The position numbers and the translations under genes are program-made. DNA of 64,000 bases from Phaeobacter piscinae (GTDB lineage: Bacteria; Pseudomonadota; Alphaproteobacteria; Rhodobacterales; Rhodobacteraceae): positions 38,010 through 102,009 of the forward strand of contig NZ_CP010683.1 in the NCBI RefSeq assembly GCF_002407245.1. The letters run 5' to 3'. Every line of letters begins with the position of its first letter. The first letter of the stretch is position 1. The notes under the pieces were generated by a model. The model saw only the letters and a list, made by a program, of their open reading frames with translations, was not told where the DNA came from and did not search any database. This document shows positions 16,737-27,522 of this stretch, in pieces.

Positions 16737-18149
16737 TTATCTCCTATTTGAAGGGTTCGATTTAATGGAAGTTGCTGGCGTAATGCCGGCCGAGCGCTGA
16801 GGAGTATTGGATGGCAGTTCTTCTTTCCTTTGAGGAACGTTTGCCCAGAGTCGGAAAATATAGTACACGCCGGCTCCGAAGACACAAAAATATACAATCA
16901 CAAAGGCGAGTAGAGATGCCGCTAAAGCGGGGGCGTCAAGCGGCGAGGAGGACTCCGCTGTTCGCATCAAGCCGTAAATAGTGAACGGCTGACGCCCGAC
17001 TTCCGTTGTCACCCAACCAGCAATCACAGCGACTAGTCCTGAAGGGCCCATAAGAACCACTGTTCGGTGAAGCCATACGTGGTCGAATAGACGGTCGCGA
17101 TATCTAGCGATTAGACTCCAAACACCCACGCCCAACATCGCAAGTCCTATACCCACCATGATCCGAAAGGACCAAAAGACAACTCCGACTGGAGGCCAAT
17201 CCTCTCGAGGGTATTCCGTCAAACCTGGAAGTGGAGCAAAAGGATCATGTTTGAGAATCAATGACCCGAGGTACGGAATGGACACCTCATGCCGAATGCG
17301 AGCATTTTCAGAATCCGGAAGCCCAAATAAGATTAAGGGAGCTCCTTCTGGGCTAGGGTGATAGTGCCCTTCCATTGCCAACACTTTTATTGGCTGGTGT
17401 TCCAGAGTGTTCAACCCGTGCTGGTCACCAACCATAATTTGCAGAGGTGTAACAAGGACGGCCATCCACATCGCCATCGAGAACATTATTTGAGAGCCTA
17501 AATTCGACCTATCCCGCAGCAAATGCCATGCGCCGACCGCACCAACAATGAAAGCCGTTGTCAGATATGAGGCAAGGACAGTATGTACCAAGCGGTATGG
17601 GAAACTAGGATTAAACACAATTTCCCACCACGAACCTGAAGGGATGAACTGCCCCTGGTCATTTATTGCGTATCCAACAGGAGTGTGCATCCAGCTGTTA
17701 ACAGAAATAATCCACGTTGCAGAAATCAAGGTACCTACTGCGACCATGCATGTGGCAAAGAAGTGCAAACCTTTCCCAACCTTGTTAGCGCCAAACAACA
17801 TGACGCCAAGAAAGCCTGCCTCAAGAAAGAATGCCGTCATCACCTCGTAGGCCATTAATGGCCCCACGATCGGACCTGCCCTACGTGAAAACTCGGACCA
17901 GTTAGTTCCGAATTGATATGACATGACAATACCGGAAACAACTCCCATGCCAAAAACTACAGCGAATACCTTCAGCCAGTAACGGAAAAGGTTGGCGTAG
18001 ACGCCACGTCCCGTTTTTAGCCACAGCGCTTCCAAAACCGCGAGATAGCTCGCTAACCCGATAGAGAATGACGGAAATATGAAATGGAATGAAACCGTGA
18101 AGGCAAACTGAGCACGCGCCAACAGCAATGGGTCAAAGTAGCTAGACAT
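16737..18149 (-). CDS. cydA: Cytochrome bd (cyanide-insensitive type) oxidase subunit I
   Basis: A 470-residue quinol oxidase subunit that binds all three haems and reduces oxygen to water without proton pumping. Visible features are the haem-ligand His near the N-terminus (SFHFIFPSFSIGL, His22), the second His in SFPYRLVHTVLAS, the axial Met in LQIMVGDQHG, and the Q-loop pair in KVLAMEGHY. The Q-loop is short, as in CIO-type enzymes, which often resist cyanide. It begins 57 bases after the end of ndh copy B. This places an oxygen-reducing end directly behind formaldehyde oxidation. Confidence 0.95.
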   Translation of the reverse strand: MSSYFDPLLLARAQFAFTVSFHFIFPSFSIGLASYLAVLEALWLKTGRGVYANLFRYWLKVFAVVFGMGVVSGIVMSYQFGTNWSEFSRRAGPIVGPLMAYEVMTAFFLEAGFLGVMLFGANKVGKGLHFFATCMVAVGTLISATWIISVNSWMHTPVGYAINDQGQFIPSGSWWEIVFNPSFPYRLVHTVLASYLTTAFIVGAVGAWHLLRDRSNLGSQIMFSMAMWMAVLVTPLQIMVGDQHGLNTLEHQPIKVLAMEGHYHPSPEGAPLILFGLPDSENARIRHEVSIPYLGSLILKHDPFAPLPGLTEYPREDWPPVGVVFWSFRIMVGIGLAMLGVGVWSLIARYRDRLFDHVWLHRTVVLMGPSGLVAVIAGWVTTEVGRQPFTIYGLMRTAESSSPLDAPALAASLLAFVIVYFCVFGAGVYYIFRLWANVPQRKEELPSNTPQRSAGITPATSIKSNPSNRR

Positions 18150-18206
18150 TTCGTCCCCGCTTTCGCAAGAGTTCGATGATTTTAGAATGGAAGCAAGAGG
18201 CCGCTT

Positions 18207-19559
18207 CTATTGTTTGATATCTGTGTCTGCCTTCTGGTCGGCGTAAGTTATGAGACGGGAGCTTCGGTAGCCGATGCTATGCGTCCATGTCCAACTTAAG
18301 GCTACGCTGAGCCTGTTCTGTACGCCAATAAGAAAGTAAATATGGATCAACTTCCACATCCACCAAGCGAATGTCCCGCGCAACTTGAGACGCCCTATGT
18401 CGACAACCGCTAGGCGTCGACCGATGGTGGCGAGGTTGCCCTGGTGGCGATAACGGAACGGCGCGGGTGGTTTTTTCTGCTTTATGCGCCGGCTGATTAG
18501 ATCGGCAACGTATTGGCCTTGCTGTTTGGCAGCTGGTGCCAATCCCGGCACGGTTTTCCCATCTTCACCTGTTGCCGCTGCAGTGTCTCCGATCACAAAG
18601 ATGTTCGGATTGTCCGGGATTGTGAGGTCGGGGCCGACAATAGCACGTCCTGCACGATCAGCTTCGGTATTTAGCCATCGAGCTGCTGGCGATGCCTGAA
18701 CGCCTGCGGCCCAGAGTATTGTTTCAGCTGGGAGGTGCTTGCCGTCGACCGTAACTCCCTCTGAAGAACATTCTGTCACGGGTTTCCCGAGTCGGATCTC
18801 AACGCCAAGTTTCTTGAGAGCTTTACGAGTGTAATCTGAGAGCTTCTCCGTAAAGACAGGCAAGAGACGTGGACCAGCCTCAATCAATATAACCTTGGTC
18901 GCATCCGGATCGATAGACCGGAAGTCTTGCTTCAAGGTCAAGTGGGCGAGTTCCGCGATTGTACCGGCCAGCTCAACCCCTGTCGGGCCACCGCCGATCA
19001 CGACAAAGGTTTGCAAGGCAGCCCGGCGAGCGGGGTCTGGCTCACGCTCGGCCTTCTCGAATGCGAGCAATACGCGTCGACGTATCGTCACTGCATCCTC
19101 AAGGGACTTCAGCCCGGGCGCGTAGGGCTCCCAAGCATCATTGCCAAAGTAGGAATGCCGAGCTCCGGTGGCCAGTACGAGGATATCGTAGGGTATGGTC
19201 GTTCCATCAGTGAGCAAGACGCTCTGCGTCTGGGCATCGACCCCGTCCACTTCGGCAAGGAGCGTTCGTACGTCCTTGCGTTTGCTGAACAAAGCGCGAA
19301 TAGGCCAGGCAATTTCCGAAGTAGAAAGCGAAGCGCTTGCCACCTGGTACAACAAGGGCTGGAACAGGTGATGATTGCGCCGATCAATGATCGTCACATC
19401 TGCCCCCTTCTTGGCTAGGCTCTGCACAACTTCAAGGCCACCAAATCCTGCGCCGACCACCACAACGCGTGGGCGCGCGTTGGAGTAATCCGACTTAGCC
19501 TCTGTGGAATGACCACCCGACGGTCCCAGCTGGCTATCGTTGCTTGTGTCCTGTCGCAT
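18207..19559 (-). CDS. ndh: Type II NADH:quinone oxidoreductase (NDH-2), copy B
   Basis: Protein identical to copy A at 2225-3577: two Rossmann folds for FAD and NADH, the NHHLFQPLLYQ signature, 450 residues, no transmembrane helix. It lies 21 bases after fghA copy B and 57 bases before cydA. With CydAB it forms a complete two-step chain from NADH through quinone to oxygen that skips complex I, bc1 and aa3. The exact identity to copy A points to very recent duplication or gene conversion. Confidence 0.93.
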   Translation of the reverse strand: MRQDTSNDSQLGPSGGHSTEAKSDYSNARPRVVVVGAGFGGLEVVQSLAKKGADVTIIDRRNHHLFQPLLYQVASASLSTSEIAWPIRALFSKRKDVRTLLAEVDGVDAQTQSVLLTDGTTIPYDILVLATGARHSYFGNDAWEPYAPGLKSLEDAVTIRRRVLLAFEKAEREPDPARRAALQTFVVIGGGPTGVELAGTIAELAHLTLKQDFRSIDPDATKVILIEAGPRLLPVFTEKLSDYTRKALKKLGVEIRLGKPVTECSSEGVTVDGKHLPAETILWAAGVQASPAARWLNTEADRAGRAIVGPDLTIPDNPNIFVIGDTAAATGEDGKTVPGLAPAAKQQGQYVADLISRRIKQKKPPAPFRYRHQGNLATIGRRLAVVDIGRLKLRGTFAWWMWKLIHIYFLIGVQNRLSVALSWTWTHSIGYRSSRLITYADQKADTDIKQ

Positions 19560-19580
19560 GTTCTCTACTCCGGTTTTTGC

Positions 19581-20408
19581 TCAAGACAATGCTTCAGCAT
19601 GGTGGGCGAGATGGTCGCCTATAAAACTCTCGATAAAGTAGTAGCTGTGGTCGTAGCCCGCCCGCTGGTTAAGAGTCAGCGGATGGCCAACCTCATCACA
19701 AGCAGCCTTGAGCAGGTTGGGGCGGAGTTGAACGGCCAGGAACTCATCGTCTCCACCTTGATCTACCAAGATGGGGAGGCGCTCCTGCGCGGTTTTTATC
19801 AGTTCGACCGTATCGTACTGTTTCCAGGCTTCGGGGTCGTTGCCAAGATAGGCTGCAAAGGCCTTCTTGCCCCATGGAACTTGAGTTGGAGCAACGATGG
19901 GGGAAAACGCAGAAACGCTTTTGTAGCGACCGGGGTTCTTCAGCGCTATCGTCAATGCACCGTGCCCACCCATCGAGTGACCAGAGATAGATCTTCGATC
20001 AGTCGCAGGGAGGGAGCTTTCGATTAGCGCGGGCAATTCATCAACCACGTAATCGTACATTTTGAAGTGCGAACTCCACGGCGCCTGCGATGCATTCAGG
20101 TAAAAGCCAGCACCCTGCCCCAGATCATACGCTTCATCGTCAGCGACACCTTCGCCTCTCGGGCTGGTGTCAGGAGCGACCAGGATAATACCATGCTGGG
20201 CTGCGAACCGCTGCGCAGAAGCTTTGGTGATAAAGTTCTGTTCAGTGCAGGTTAGTCCAGAGAGCCAGTACAGCACCGGCGCCTTGCCGCCTTCAACTTG
20301 TGGCGGCAAATAGACGCCAAATTTCATCGAGCACCCCAGGCTAATCGAGTCATGTTGATAGACGTCCTGCCAACCGCCGAAGCTGGCGTGATGTTCGACA
20401 CGTTCCAT
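19581..20408 (-). CDS. fghA: S-formylglutathione hydrolase, copy B
   Basis: Protein identical to copy A at 3599-4426, with nucleophile Ser145 in GHSMGGHGA. It hydrolyses S-formylglutathione to formate and glutathione. The start at 20408 has the same AAGGAAA site. No formate dehydrogenase is in the window, so formate must be handled elsewhere. Confidence 0.95.
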   Translation of the reverse strand: MERVEHHASFGGWQDVYQHDSISLGCSMKFGVYLPPQVEGGKAPVLYWLSGLTCTEQNFITKASAQRFAAQHGIILVAPDTSPRGEGVADDEAYDLGQGAGFYLNASQAPWSSHFKMYDYVVDELPALIESSLPATDRRSISGHSMGGHGALTIALKNPGRYKSVSAFSPIVAPTQVPWGKKAFAAYLGNDPEAWKQYDTVELIKTAQERLPILVDQGGDDEFLAVQLRPNLLKAACDEVGHPLTLNQRAGYDHSYYFIESFIGDHLAHHAEALS

Positions 20409-20492
20409 GTTGGTTTCCTTGCTCTGAGGACCACAGGAGGGCATAGCAATCCCATTAAAAGCCTGCGGCTTGACTTCAGGGAGTTGGGAAGC

Positions 20493-20522
20493 GTCGCCGA
20501 CGCTGAAAGAAGCGTCGGCGAC
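20493..20522 (-). promoter_or_regulatory. Intra-operon stem-loop, copy B
   Basis: The same perfect 12-bp stem as at 4511-4540, in the same gap between the VOC gene and fghA. It has no T-run and may affect message stability. Confidence 0.6.
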
Positions 20523-20565
20523 AATTACTCATTGGTCAGCGAGGACCGCCGTAACCTTCAGTTCT

Positions 20566-20964
20566 TCAAACGAAAGTGTACGTGCAAATTTTGTTCCCCG
20601 CCGGATCGCGCAGGTATGCCGCATAGGCACCCGGCAGGTGATCCCGGGGACCGGGCTTACCTTCATCGGTCCCCCCAGCCTTCAGGCCCGCCGCGTGGAA
20701 CGCATCCACTTCGGCCGGAGAGGCCGCAGCAAAGCCCACGGTAGCGCCGTTGCTGGAGGGCTCATCGCCGTTGCCCGGTCGCGCGATGAGGAAGGCCGGC
20801 TTGTCGCGACCATACAAGTTCCATCCGTTACCGAAGGGACCAAGATTACTGATACCTAGCGCACCCAGTGCAGCGTCGTAGAAGGTGATCGACTTTTCCA
20901 TGTCGGCGGCGCCGAGAAAGACGTGCGAGAAGATGCCGTCACCAGAGATTACGGGATTAGCCAT
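20566..20964 (-). CDS. VOC-family protein, copy B
   Basis: A 132-residue vicinal oxygen chelate protein, about 93% identical to copy A. The C-terminal half is the same, while the N-terminal half differs at scattered places (for example KSITFYDA for KSVAFYDA, GNGWNLYG for GNDWILYG). The paired beta-alpha units at each end are typical of glyoxalase-fold proteins. Its position between adhC and fghA in both operons suggests it belongs to formaldehyde metabolism, but its substrate is unknown. Confidence 0.85.
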   Translation of the reverse strand: MANPVISGDGIFSHVFLGAADMEKSITFYDAALGALGISNLGPFGNGWNLYGRDKPAFLIARPGNGDEPSSNGATVGFAAASPAEVDAFHAAGLKAGGTDEGKPGPRDHLPGAYAAYLRDPAGNKICTYTFV

Positions 20965-21015
20965 AGAGAACTTCCTTGATGTTTGGTGTTGATAGTAAAG
21001 ATTGCGACCCGCTGA

Positions 21016-22227
<1,212 letters not shown>

Positions 22228-22243
22228 TCACTCCTCCTACGAT

Positions 22244-22272
22244 TTTCTAGCATACTCCTGGGGAGTATGCAA
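22244..22272 (-). promoter_or_regulatory. adhC promoter B with perfect operator dyad
   Basis: On the minus strand, -35 TTGCAT (22272-22267) and -10 TAGAAA (22249-22244) are 17 bases apart. The spacer region carries GCATACTCC-TGG-GGAGTATGC (22250-22270), a perfect 9-bp dyad with a G/C-rich centre like CsoR/FrmR-family operators. The arms keep GCATACT/AGTATGC of promoter A, while the centre differs. Confidence 0.75.
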
Positions 22273-22409
22273 GTGGCTTCTCCTTTTCACAACACTCGAC
22301 GCCGACACCTCATGAACCTCGAATGTTTGGGATCAATATTTTCGTTGTTTTTCAGCGTTATGGTCGAGTGGCTCCGTCACGGGAGCTGAGGTTACATCTC
22401 GGAAGAACA

Positions 22410-22849
22410 GCCTGGCTCCCAGATTAGGTGCTCTCGTATGAGCATCCCCCACAGAGCGAGCCTCCAATCAAAGATCATGCGCGGCTCAACGATGATCAGA
22501 AAGACAAAGCGCACTCTCCCATCCGGCATCGATCAAAGGATCGACGCACCAAAGACGCCCCCGAACTTAGGCAAGTCGAAATCTAATGGCAGTCTTAGGT
22601 AATCAGGATCGCGTTCCGCATGAGCTGCGAAATCCACCCCTCCAACCGAGGCACAACATCACGTACGTCAATGATCCCAACGTCACAATACCCTGCGCCG
22701 AAGGCGAAGAAGTGTGTCGTCTTCGTCCAAAAGCTTTGGCTTCAGACCTTCATCAAAGCTCCCAACCCCCGGGATCATCATCTCCTTGCGGCCCGAGAAC
22801 AGCTATTCAAGCCGCAAGTCAGTTTCCATCAGGATGTACTTTTATGGCT
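22410..22849. other. Gap without a recognisable gene
   Basis: About 440 bases between the adhC B upstream region and the end of fdhA. Short open frames exist on both strands but none resembles a known protein. It may hold eroded IS DNA. Confidence 0.4.
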
Positions 22850-24046
22850 TTAGGAGGCCAATAAACCGTGAGGATCAATCACAAATTTCGACGGGGATCC
22901 TTGATCAAACTTCGCGTAGCCGTCAGGCGCCTGATCCAAAGTAATGACCTCGATGCTCAACGCCTTGGAGAGATATGGCATCCGATCCCAAAGGATTGCT
23001 TCCGTCAGGTGGCGATTGTAGTTTGTCACTGGCGCCATACCAGTCATCAACCGGATAGACTTGGTCCACATCTTTCCCCAGTCGAGACGAAGACGCCCAG
23101 CTCCGGCATCTGCATCGACAGGATCAGGATCGCTGCCAACGTAAATCCCCGGGACGCCGATCGCACCGCCCGCGCGCACAACGTCGAATAGGCTGTTCAA
23201 CGCCCCATGCGGAAGCTCTGTATCGGCCTCATCGCCAAGACCATGAGCCTCGAACCCAACCGCATCGACGCCGCAATCAACCTCGGGACTCCCGAGGATC
23301 TGCTCGATCTGATCCCGTAGCGGAGCTGTATTTCTGAGGTCGATAGTTTCAAAGCCAGCATCGGATAGAAGCTTGAGGCGTTCCGGATTTTGATCTCCGA
23401 CGATCACACAGGCTGCACCAAGCAATCGTGCGCCGGCAGCAGCACATCTGCCCACTGGCCCGGCGCCCGCAATGTAAACATGGCTTCCCGGCTTTACACC
23501 AGCCGAAACGCAACCGTGAAAGCCGGTTGGAAGAATGTCCGAAATCAACGTTAAGTCCCGGATCTTCTCCATTGCCTGCGCCTTGTCGCGAAATTTCATC
23601 AACATGTAGTCGGCATATGGAACCAGGACGTATTCGGCTTGGCCGCCAGACCACCCCTTCAGATCGAAGCCAAAAGCGCCAAGATCTGCATCAGGATTAA
23701 CAAGATCATTTTCACAAACGTCAGAGCGAGCTTCCTTACAGTTGCGACAGCGTCCACAAGCGACATTGAAAGGAACAGAGACCAGATCTCCAATGTCTAT
23801 CATTTCAACATCGGATCCTTTCTCAACGACCTCACCAGTAATTTCATGACCAAGAACATGCCCCTGAGGAACCACAAACCGGCCTCGATAGATATGCTGG
23901 TCTGAACCGCAGATATTAGTAGAGACCACCTTCAGGATCACAGCGTGCTCGAGCTTTCGACCGTCGTGCTCCAACTTGGGGTACGGGACAGTCTCAACCC
24001 TTAAATCGCGGGTACCGTGATAAACTACGCTTTTGTTTCCAGACAT
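22850..24046 (-). CDS. fdhA: Glutathione-independent formaldehyde dehydrogenase (PFDH type)
   Basis: A 398-residue zinc dehydrogenase of the Pseudomonas putida FdhA type, which oxidises formaldehyde to formate with tightly bound NAD and without glutathione. It shows catalytic Cys46 (NICGSDQH) and His67 (GHEITGEV), structural zinc cysteines 97, 100, 103 and 111 (ACGRCRNCKE), the PFDH segments VSVPFNVACGRC and GWSGGQAEYVLVPYAD, and the NAD motif GAGPVG. The start at 24046 (MSGNKSVVYHG) has AAGGAGAGAG upstream and matches the family. It adds a second chemical route to the two glutathione-dependent operons. Confidence 0.93.
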   Translation of the reverse strand: MSGNKSVVYHGTRDLRVETVPYPKLEHDGRKLEHAVILKVVSTNICGSDQHIYRGRFVVPQGHVLGHEITGEVVEKGSDVEMIDIGDLVSVPFNVACGRCRNCKEARSDVCENDLVNPDADLGAFGFDLKGWSGGQAEYVLVPYADYMLMKFRDKAQAMEKIRDLTLISDILPTGFHGCVSAGVKPGSHVYIAGAGPVGRCAAAGARLLGAACVIVGDQNPERLKLLSDAGFETIDLRNTAPLRDQIEQILGSPEVDCGVDAVGFEAHGLGDEADTELPHGALNSLFDVVRAGGAIGVPGIYVGSDPDPVDADAGAGRLRLDWGKMWTKSIRLMTGMAPVTNYNRHLTEAILWDRMPYLSKALSIEVITLDQAPDGYAKFDQGSPSKFVIDPHGLLAS

Positions 24047-24377
24047 AGTACTCTCTCCTTTGACCAGGAATTGGCTCAAGGGTATCGGCACGACACACTA
24101 GGTTCGCGACCGAACCCTCAAATGATGGTGACTGATCACCACCCCATTTGTCAACTTCAAGATCCACCCCTCCCCAGTATGAGAAATATTTGAGCGATGA
24201 GCGAAGGGGATGAACCGCCTTCCCACCAACCGCTGCTACCGTGGCGGGCATAGGTGGAGAGTTGAGCATCAGATGGACATCAATGCCCAGAACTGCGACC
24301 TCCATCAGAATGATCCTTCCTCTCCGCTGATCTTCACGACAATAGCCGTGGTCTCTGCGGGAAAGCAGTTCATCCCA
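24047..24377. other. Gap upstream of fdhA
   Basis: About 330 bases. It should contain the fdhA promoter, but I find no clear -35/-10 pair and no copy of the 21-bp adhC dyad. No gene is recognised. Confidence 0.4.
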
Positions 24378-25283
24378 TTATTTCAGGACGTAGTTAATGG
24401 GTGACAAGTTGTCTGGTGTAGGTTTGCCTAAAGCTTCTAGAACTGAAATTTCTATTGTTCGGCACATAGCATCAAGTGGCAATCCATTTTGCACATCTTT
24501 GAACGGAAGCTCTAGTTCGTGCGTAATCTCGAGCAATCCAAAAAAGACATATGCAACCACAGAAGTGATCAGCGGCGCAAACCAATCTGTGGAATCGATC
24601 AGACCAAAGGGAAGCAGCCAGCAGTAAATATAAGTCGTCCTCCTCACAAGGAGTGAATAAACATATGGAAGCGGCGCCGTTGCAATACGTTCGCAGCTCG
24701 CCTGATGCAAGCCAAGCGACGAAACAATTTCCGAAATTCGCAACTGTCCGACATCACTTATTTCACCTTTACTAATTGCTGTCTTTATTTGATCCGCCAT
24801 GGACCTTAAGGCTGCATCGGCAGGACTCTTGAATGCCGCCATTGCGACAGCCTTCTCCTTTCCAACCCAACCAGAAACACTATCATTGACATTTACTCCA
24901 CGCAGATTTCCACGATGGAGGTGCACAAATGCGACGGCGCAAGATAGGATTTTCTCGCGAGTGCTTTCATCATTAGCGAAAATACAAAGAAATCGCCCAA
25001 GCGTTCTAACGTCTGCTATCATACCCCCCCATAGTTTCCTAGCCTCCCACCACCTTTCATAAGCTGCGTTATTTCTAAATCCTAAAAACAAGGAAATTGC
25101 CAAGCCAAATACGCCCATAGCTGAAATAGATAGTCCAGGCAGGCGAAACACGTACTTATCAACAGATATCACAATGAACGATAAAGCCGCTACGCCGACG
25201 ACCTTCCAGATTATTTTAGGCACCACAGAGCCTTGCATTACAAAAAACAATTGGAATGTACTAGGGATCTCTCTAACTATCAT
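24378..25283 (-). CDS. Bestrophin-family (UPF0187) channel protein
   Basis: A 301-residue inner-membrane protein of the bacterial bestrophin family. The hallmark segment FRNNAAYERWWEARKLWGGM lies at about residues 68-87, after two hydrophobic helices, and further hydrophobic segments follow at about 215-255. Bacterial members are pentameric ion channels; a Klebsiella member conducts sodium. A link to formaldehyde metabolism is not evident. It stands alone, low in GC compared with the backbone, next to an IS110 copy. Confidence 0.9.
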   Translation of the reverse strand: MIVREIPSTFQLFFVMQGSVVPKIIWKVVGVAALSFIVISVDKYVFRLPGLSISAMGVFGLAISLFLGFRNNAAYERWWEARKLWGGMIADVRTLGRFLCIFANDESTREKILSCAVAFVHLHRGNLRGVNVNDSVSGWVGKEKAVAMAAFKSPADAALRSMADQIKTAISKGEISDVGQLRISEIVSSLGLHQASCERIATAPLPYVYSLLVRRTTYIYCWLLPFGLIDSTDWFAPLITSVVAYVFFGLLEITHELELPFKDVQNGLPLDAMCRTIEISVLEALGKPTPDNLSPINYVLK

Positions 25284-25508
25284 CTATAGCGCCACTACTG
25301 CTCTTTGCTCCAATGACATGTTGAGGTGCGAGCTCAAAAAAGAAACCATATTATCCAGAGCAGAACTCTGGATTCTGATTGGAACTCAGCTCAACCACGG
25401 CCCAGCCACATACACAGCATAATCTAATGCAGTATACCAGTCTAGCGTGACCTATTGTGACTGTAGCGAAGTGGTCTCAGCAACCGCGTCACCTTGGAAT
25501 GGATATTT
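25284..25508. other. Gap between the bestrophin gene and IS110 copy 2
   Basis: 225 bases, AT-rich. It should hold the bestrophin promoter. No gene is seen. Confidence 0.4.
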
Positions 25509-25509
25509 T

Positions 25510-25728
25510 CCCTCTTGTCTTAGAGATTTTGATGACATGTGGCACATCAGAGCTATCCCCCGGCACGGCATTTATGCCGGGGGATAGCGGGGGTCGGATC
25601 GGTTCCCTCTGGGTTTTGAAGAACCGTGGAGGAGTAGGATCGCCCCCGCGCTTTTTACTGGCCTGAACGGATACTGAGGCACCGTTTTACGCGGGGGCCT
25701 GAATGACAAGAAGAGGTGGGAAAGAGCT
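25510..25728 (+). ncRNA. Probable bridge-RNA region of IS110 copy 2
   Basis: Leader homologous to 13193-13411 with the same 13-bp stem. The target-binding loop of a bridge RNA should match the flanks at both insertion sites. Confidence 0.5.
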
Positions 25729-26661
25729 ATGACGAAGAGCATTGGGATAGACGTCTCCAAAGAGACGCTGGATGCGCATAGGACGGACGACGGCGCTCAT
25801 GCGCAGTTCCAGAATGACAGTAAGGGTCGCCGCGCACTCTTGCGGTGGATTGGAGACAAGGTATCGCTCGTCGTCTTTGAAGCAACTGGTGCTTATCATC
25901 GTGGATTGGAGCTAGATTTGGCCGGTGCATCAGTGCCATTTGCCAAAGTTAACCCCAAACAAGCGCGACGCTTTGCACAAGCAATCGGAAAGCTGGCCAA
26001 GACGGATCGCGTCGATGCCGCGATGCTCGCCAAAATGGGGGCTGTCCTCGATTTATCGCCGCAAACGCCAGCAACCCCGGAATTGCACGATATGCGGGAG
26101 TTACTCGCAGCAAGGCGGGCGCTCATCAAAAATCAAACCGCTGCACGAACTCGATTGGCGACAGCATCTGTAGGTTCTGTTCAAACGATCCTAAAGCGCC
26201 GATTGAAGCAGATCGTCAAAGACATCGATCAGATTGACGACGCCCTGCGCAACTTGTCTGGCCGGGATATGACATTCGCTCGGAAGGTCGCAATTCTTGC
26301 CAGTATACCGGGGATCGGTCAGCTGACGGCCATTACGCTTTTGATCGACATGCCTGAGATCGGGGGCATGGACAACAAGCAGGCCGCCAGCCTGGCTGGG
26401 CTTGCACCGGTCTCGCAGAGTTCCGGGAAATGGCAGGGAAAAGAAAGGATCCAGGGCGGTCGGGCACAACTGCGCAAAGCTCTGTACATGCCGGCCCTCG
26501 TTGCCACACGTGTGAACCCGGATATGACAAGAAAGTACAATCAGCTCATCGAAGCTGGAAAAGAGAAAAAGGTCGCGCTGACCGCCATCATGCGGAAGCT
26601 GCTGGTCATGGCAAACGCCTTGCTACGCAGCAATCGAATGTGGACCAAAGCTCGGCCTTGA
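25729..26661 (+). CDS. IS110-family DEDD transposase, copy 2
   Basis: A 310-residue recombinase with the RuvC-like DEDD domain (IGIDVSKETLDAH, KTDRVDAAMLAK) and the C-terminal transposase_20 domain (PGIGQLTAITLLIDMPEIGG). It differs from copy 1 at two residues. The upstream in-frame region differs, because a base change in the leader creates a stop, which supports ATG 25729 as the true start. Confidence 0.95.
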   Translation: MTKSIGIDVSKETLDAHRTDDGAHAQFQNDSKGRRALLRWIGDKVSLVVFEATGAYHRGLELDLAGASVPFAKVNPKQARRFAQAIGKLAKTDRVDAAMLAKMGAVLDLSPQTPATPELHDMRELLAARRALIKNQTAARTRLATASVGSVQTILKRRLKQIVKDIDQIDDALRNLSGRDMTFARKVAILASIPGIGQLTAITLLIDMPEIGGMDNKQAASLAGLAPVSQSSGKWQGKERIQGGRAQLRKALYMPALVATRVNPDMTRKYNQLIEAGKEKKVALTAIMRKLLVMANALLRSNRMWTKARP

Positions 26662-26811
26662 CCAAGACGGATACTCCTCCTGAGGGTCAGATGGAGTATA
26701 CGGCTTGCGCCCCACTTCCAGCCTCGATCTTAGGTAGGTGCTGCGTCTCGAGCTGATGATAAAACGTGGCCAGTGTGAAGCAGCAACAAGCATCAGGGAA
26801 GGAGACGCAGC

Positions 26812-27049
26812 ATGAAGCATTATGCCGGACTGGGTGTATAAGTAAGAGAAACCGTCATTTGGCTTTCGTCGGCGACGGCCAAGTCTGCTCAGAAATGAAG
26901 ATTGTGAGCCACCCCGAGGACCTCCCTCCAGCCTTGAGTAGCATCGAGGTACATTTAGGACGGGTTGGCTTGGAAGCCGGTCCGCTGTCGCAATGGGTGT
27001 TCAAAGGGCTGGCGCGTGCGGGGCTTGGCAGAGCGGGTTATTCCTAGTA
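26812..27049 (+). pseudogene. IS110-family transposase N-terminal relic
   Basis: Starts MKHYAGLGV and meets a stop. After a frameshift it continues MKIVSHPEDLPPALSS, then GRVGLEAGPLSQWVFKGLAR. These segments match the RuvC-like domain of a different IS110 subgroup. It is broken by a stop and a frameshift. Confidence 0.75.
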
Positions 27050-27064
27050 AAGTAATGACCACCT

Positions 27065-27327
27065 CTCCACTACTTCACGAACAGCTTCACGTAGGCTGCC
27101 GGAATAAAACGCGCTTCATGGCCATGGGACTGAGCGACCCGGCCTCAATGATGCGATGTGGCACAAGCCGCCATCGCCACCACGCAGGGCAGCTACTTTG
27201 CCAGCAGCTGATAATGCCGCAGCCGCGATATCGACTTGTTGAACATGATCGCGCCGTCAGTTCGGACACCGCAAACCTGGAAACTGCCCTTGGCAAGATC
27301 AATTCCCAATATGCTAATCTCTGACAT
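27065..27327 (-). pseudogene. IS1111-type transposase N-terminal relic
   Basis: The minus strand starts MSEISILGIDLAKGSFQVCG and continues, through in-frame stops, with VVAMAACATSHH and GHEARFIPAAYVKLFVK. These are the first conserved blocks of IS1111/IS110 transposases. It converges on the relic at 26812. Confidence 0.75.
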
Positions 27328-27522
27328 GGATGCCTCCCTCACATTGTTTCCTACGAAACCGTTATGGCACACTCGATGCCGTCGGGTGGGGGCATCCACC
27401 ACACCAAATTAATCTGGATAACTTTCAAACATTTAATCGCTCACAAGTCATGATGTTCAACGCTCTGTCGTGGATGGTGCAAGCTGAATAAAATTTACCC
27501 CTAACAGAAGAAAGGGAATCTA

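Larger units (their letters stand above)
25509..26680 (+). mobile_element. IS110-family element, copy 2
   Basis: Same 1172-bp unit as 13192-14363, offset 12317. The ends are defined by the loss of identity on both sides. Its right end abuts another IS110 relic. The two copies in direct orientation could recombine and delete or duplicate about 12 kb carrying operon B and fdhA. Confidence 0.93.

Noticed and set aside
24047..24377. adhC-type dyad before fdhA
   Set aside because: Looked for GCATACT/AGTATGC and found none, so co-regulation of fdhA is not supported.
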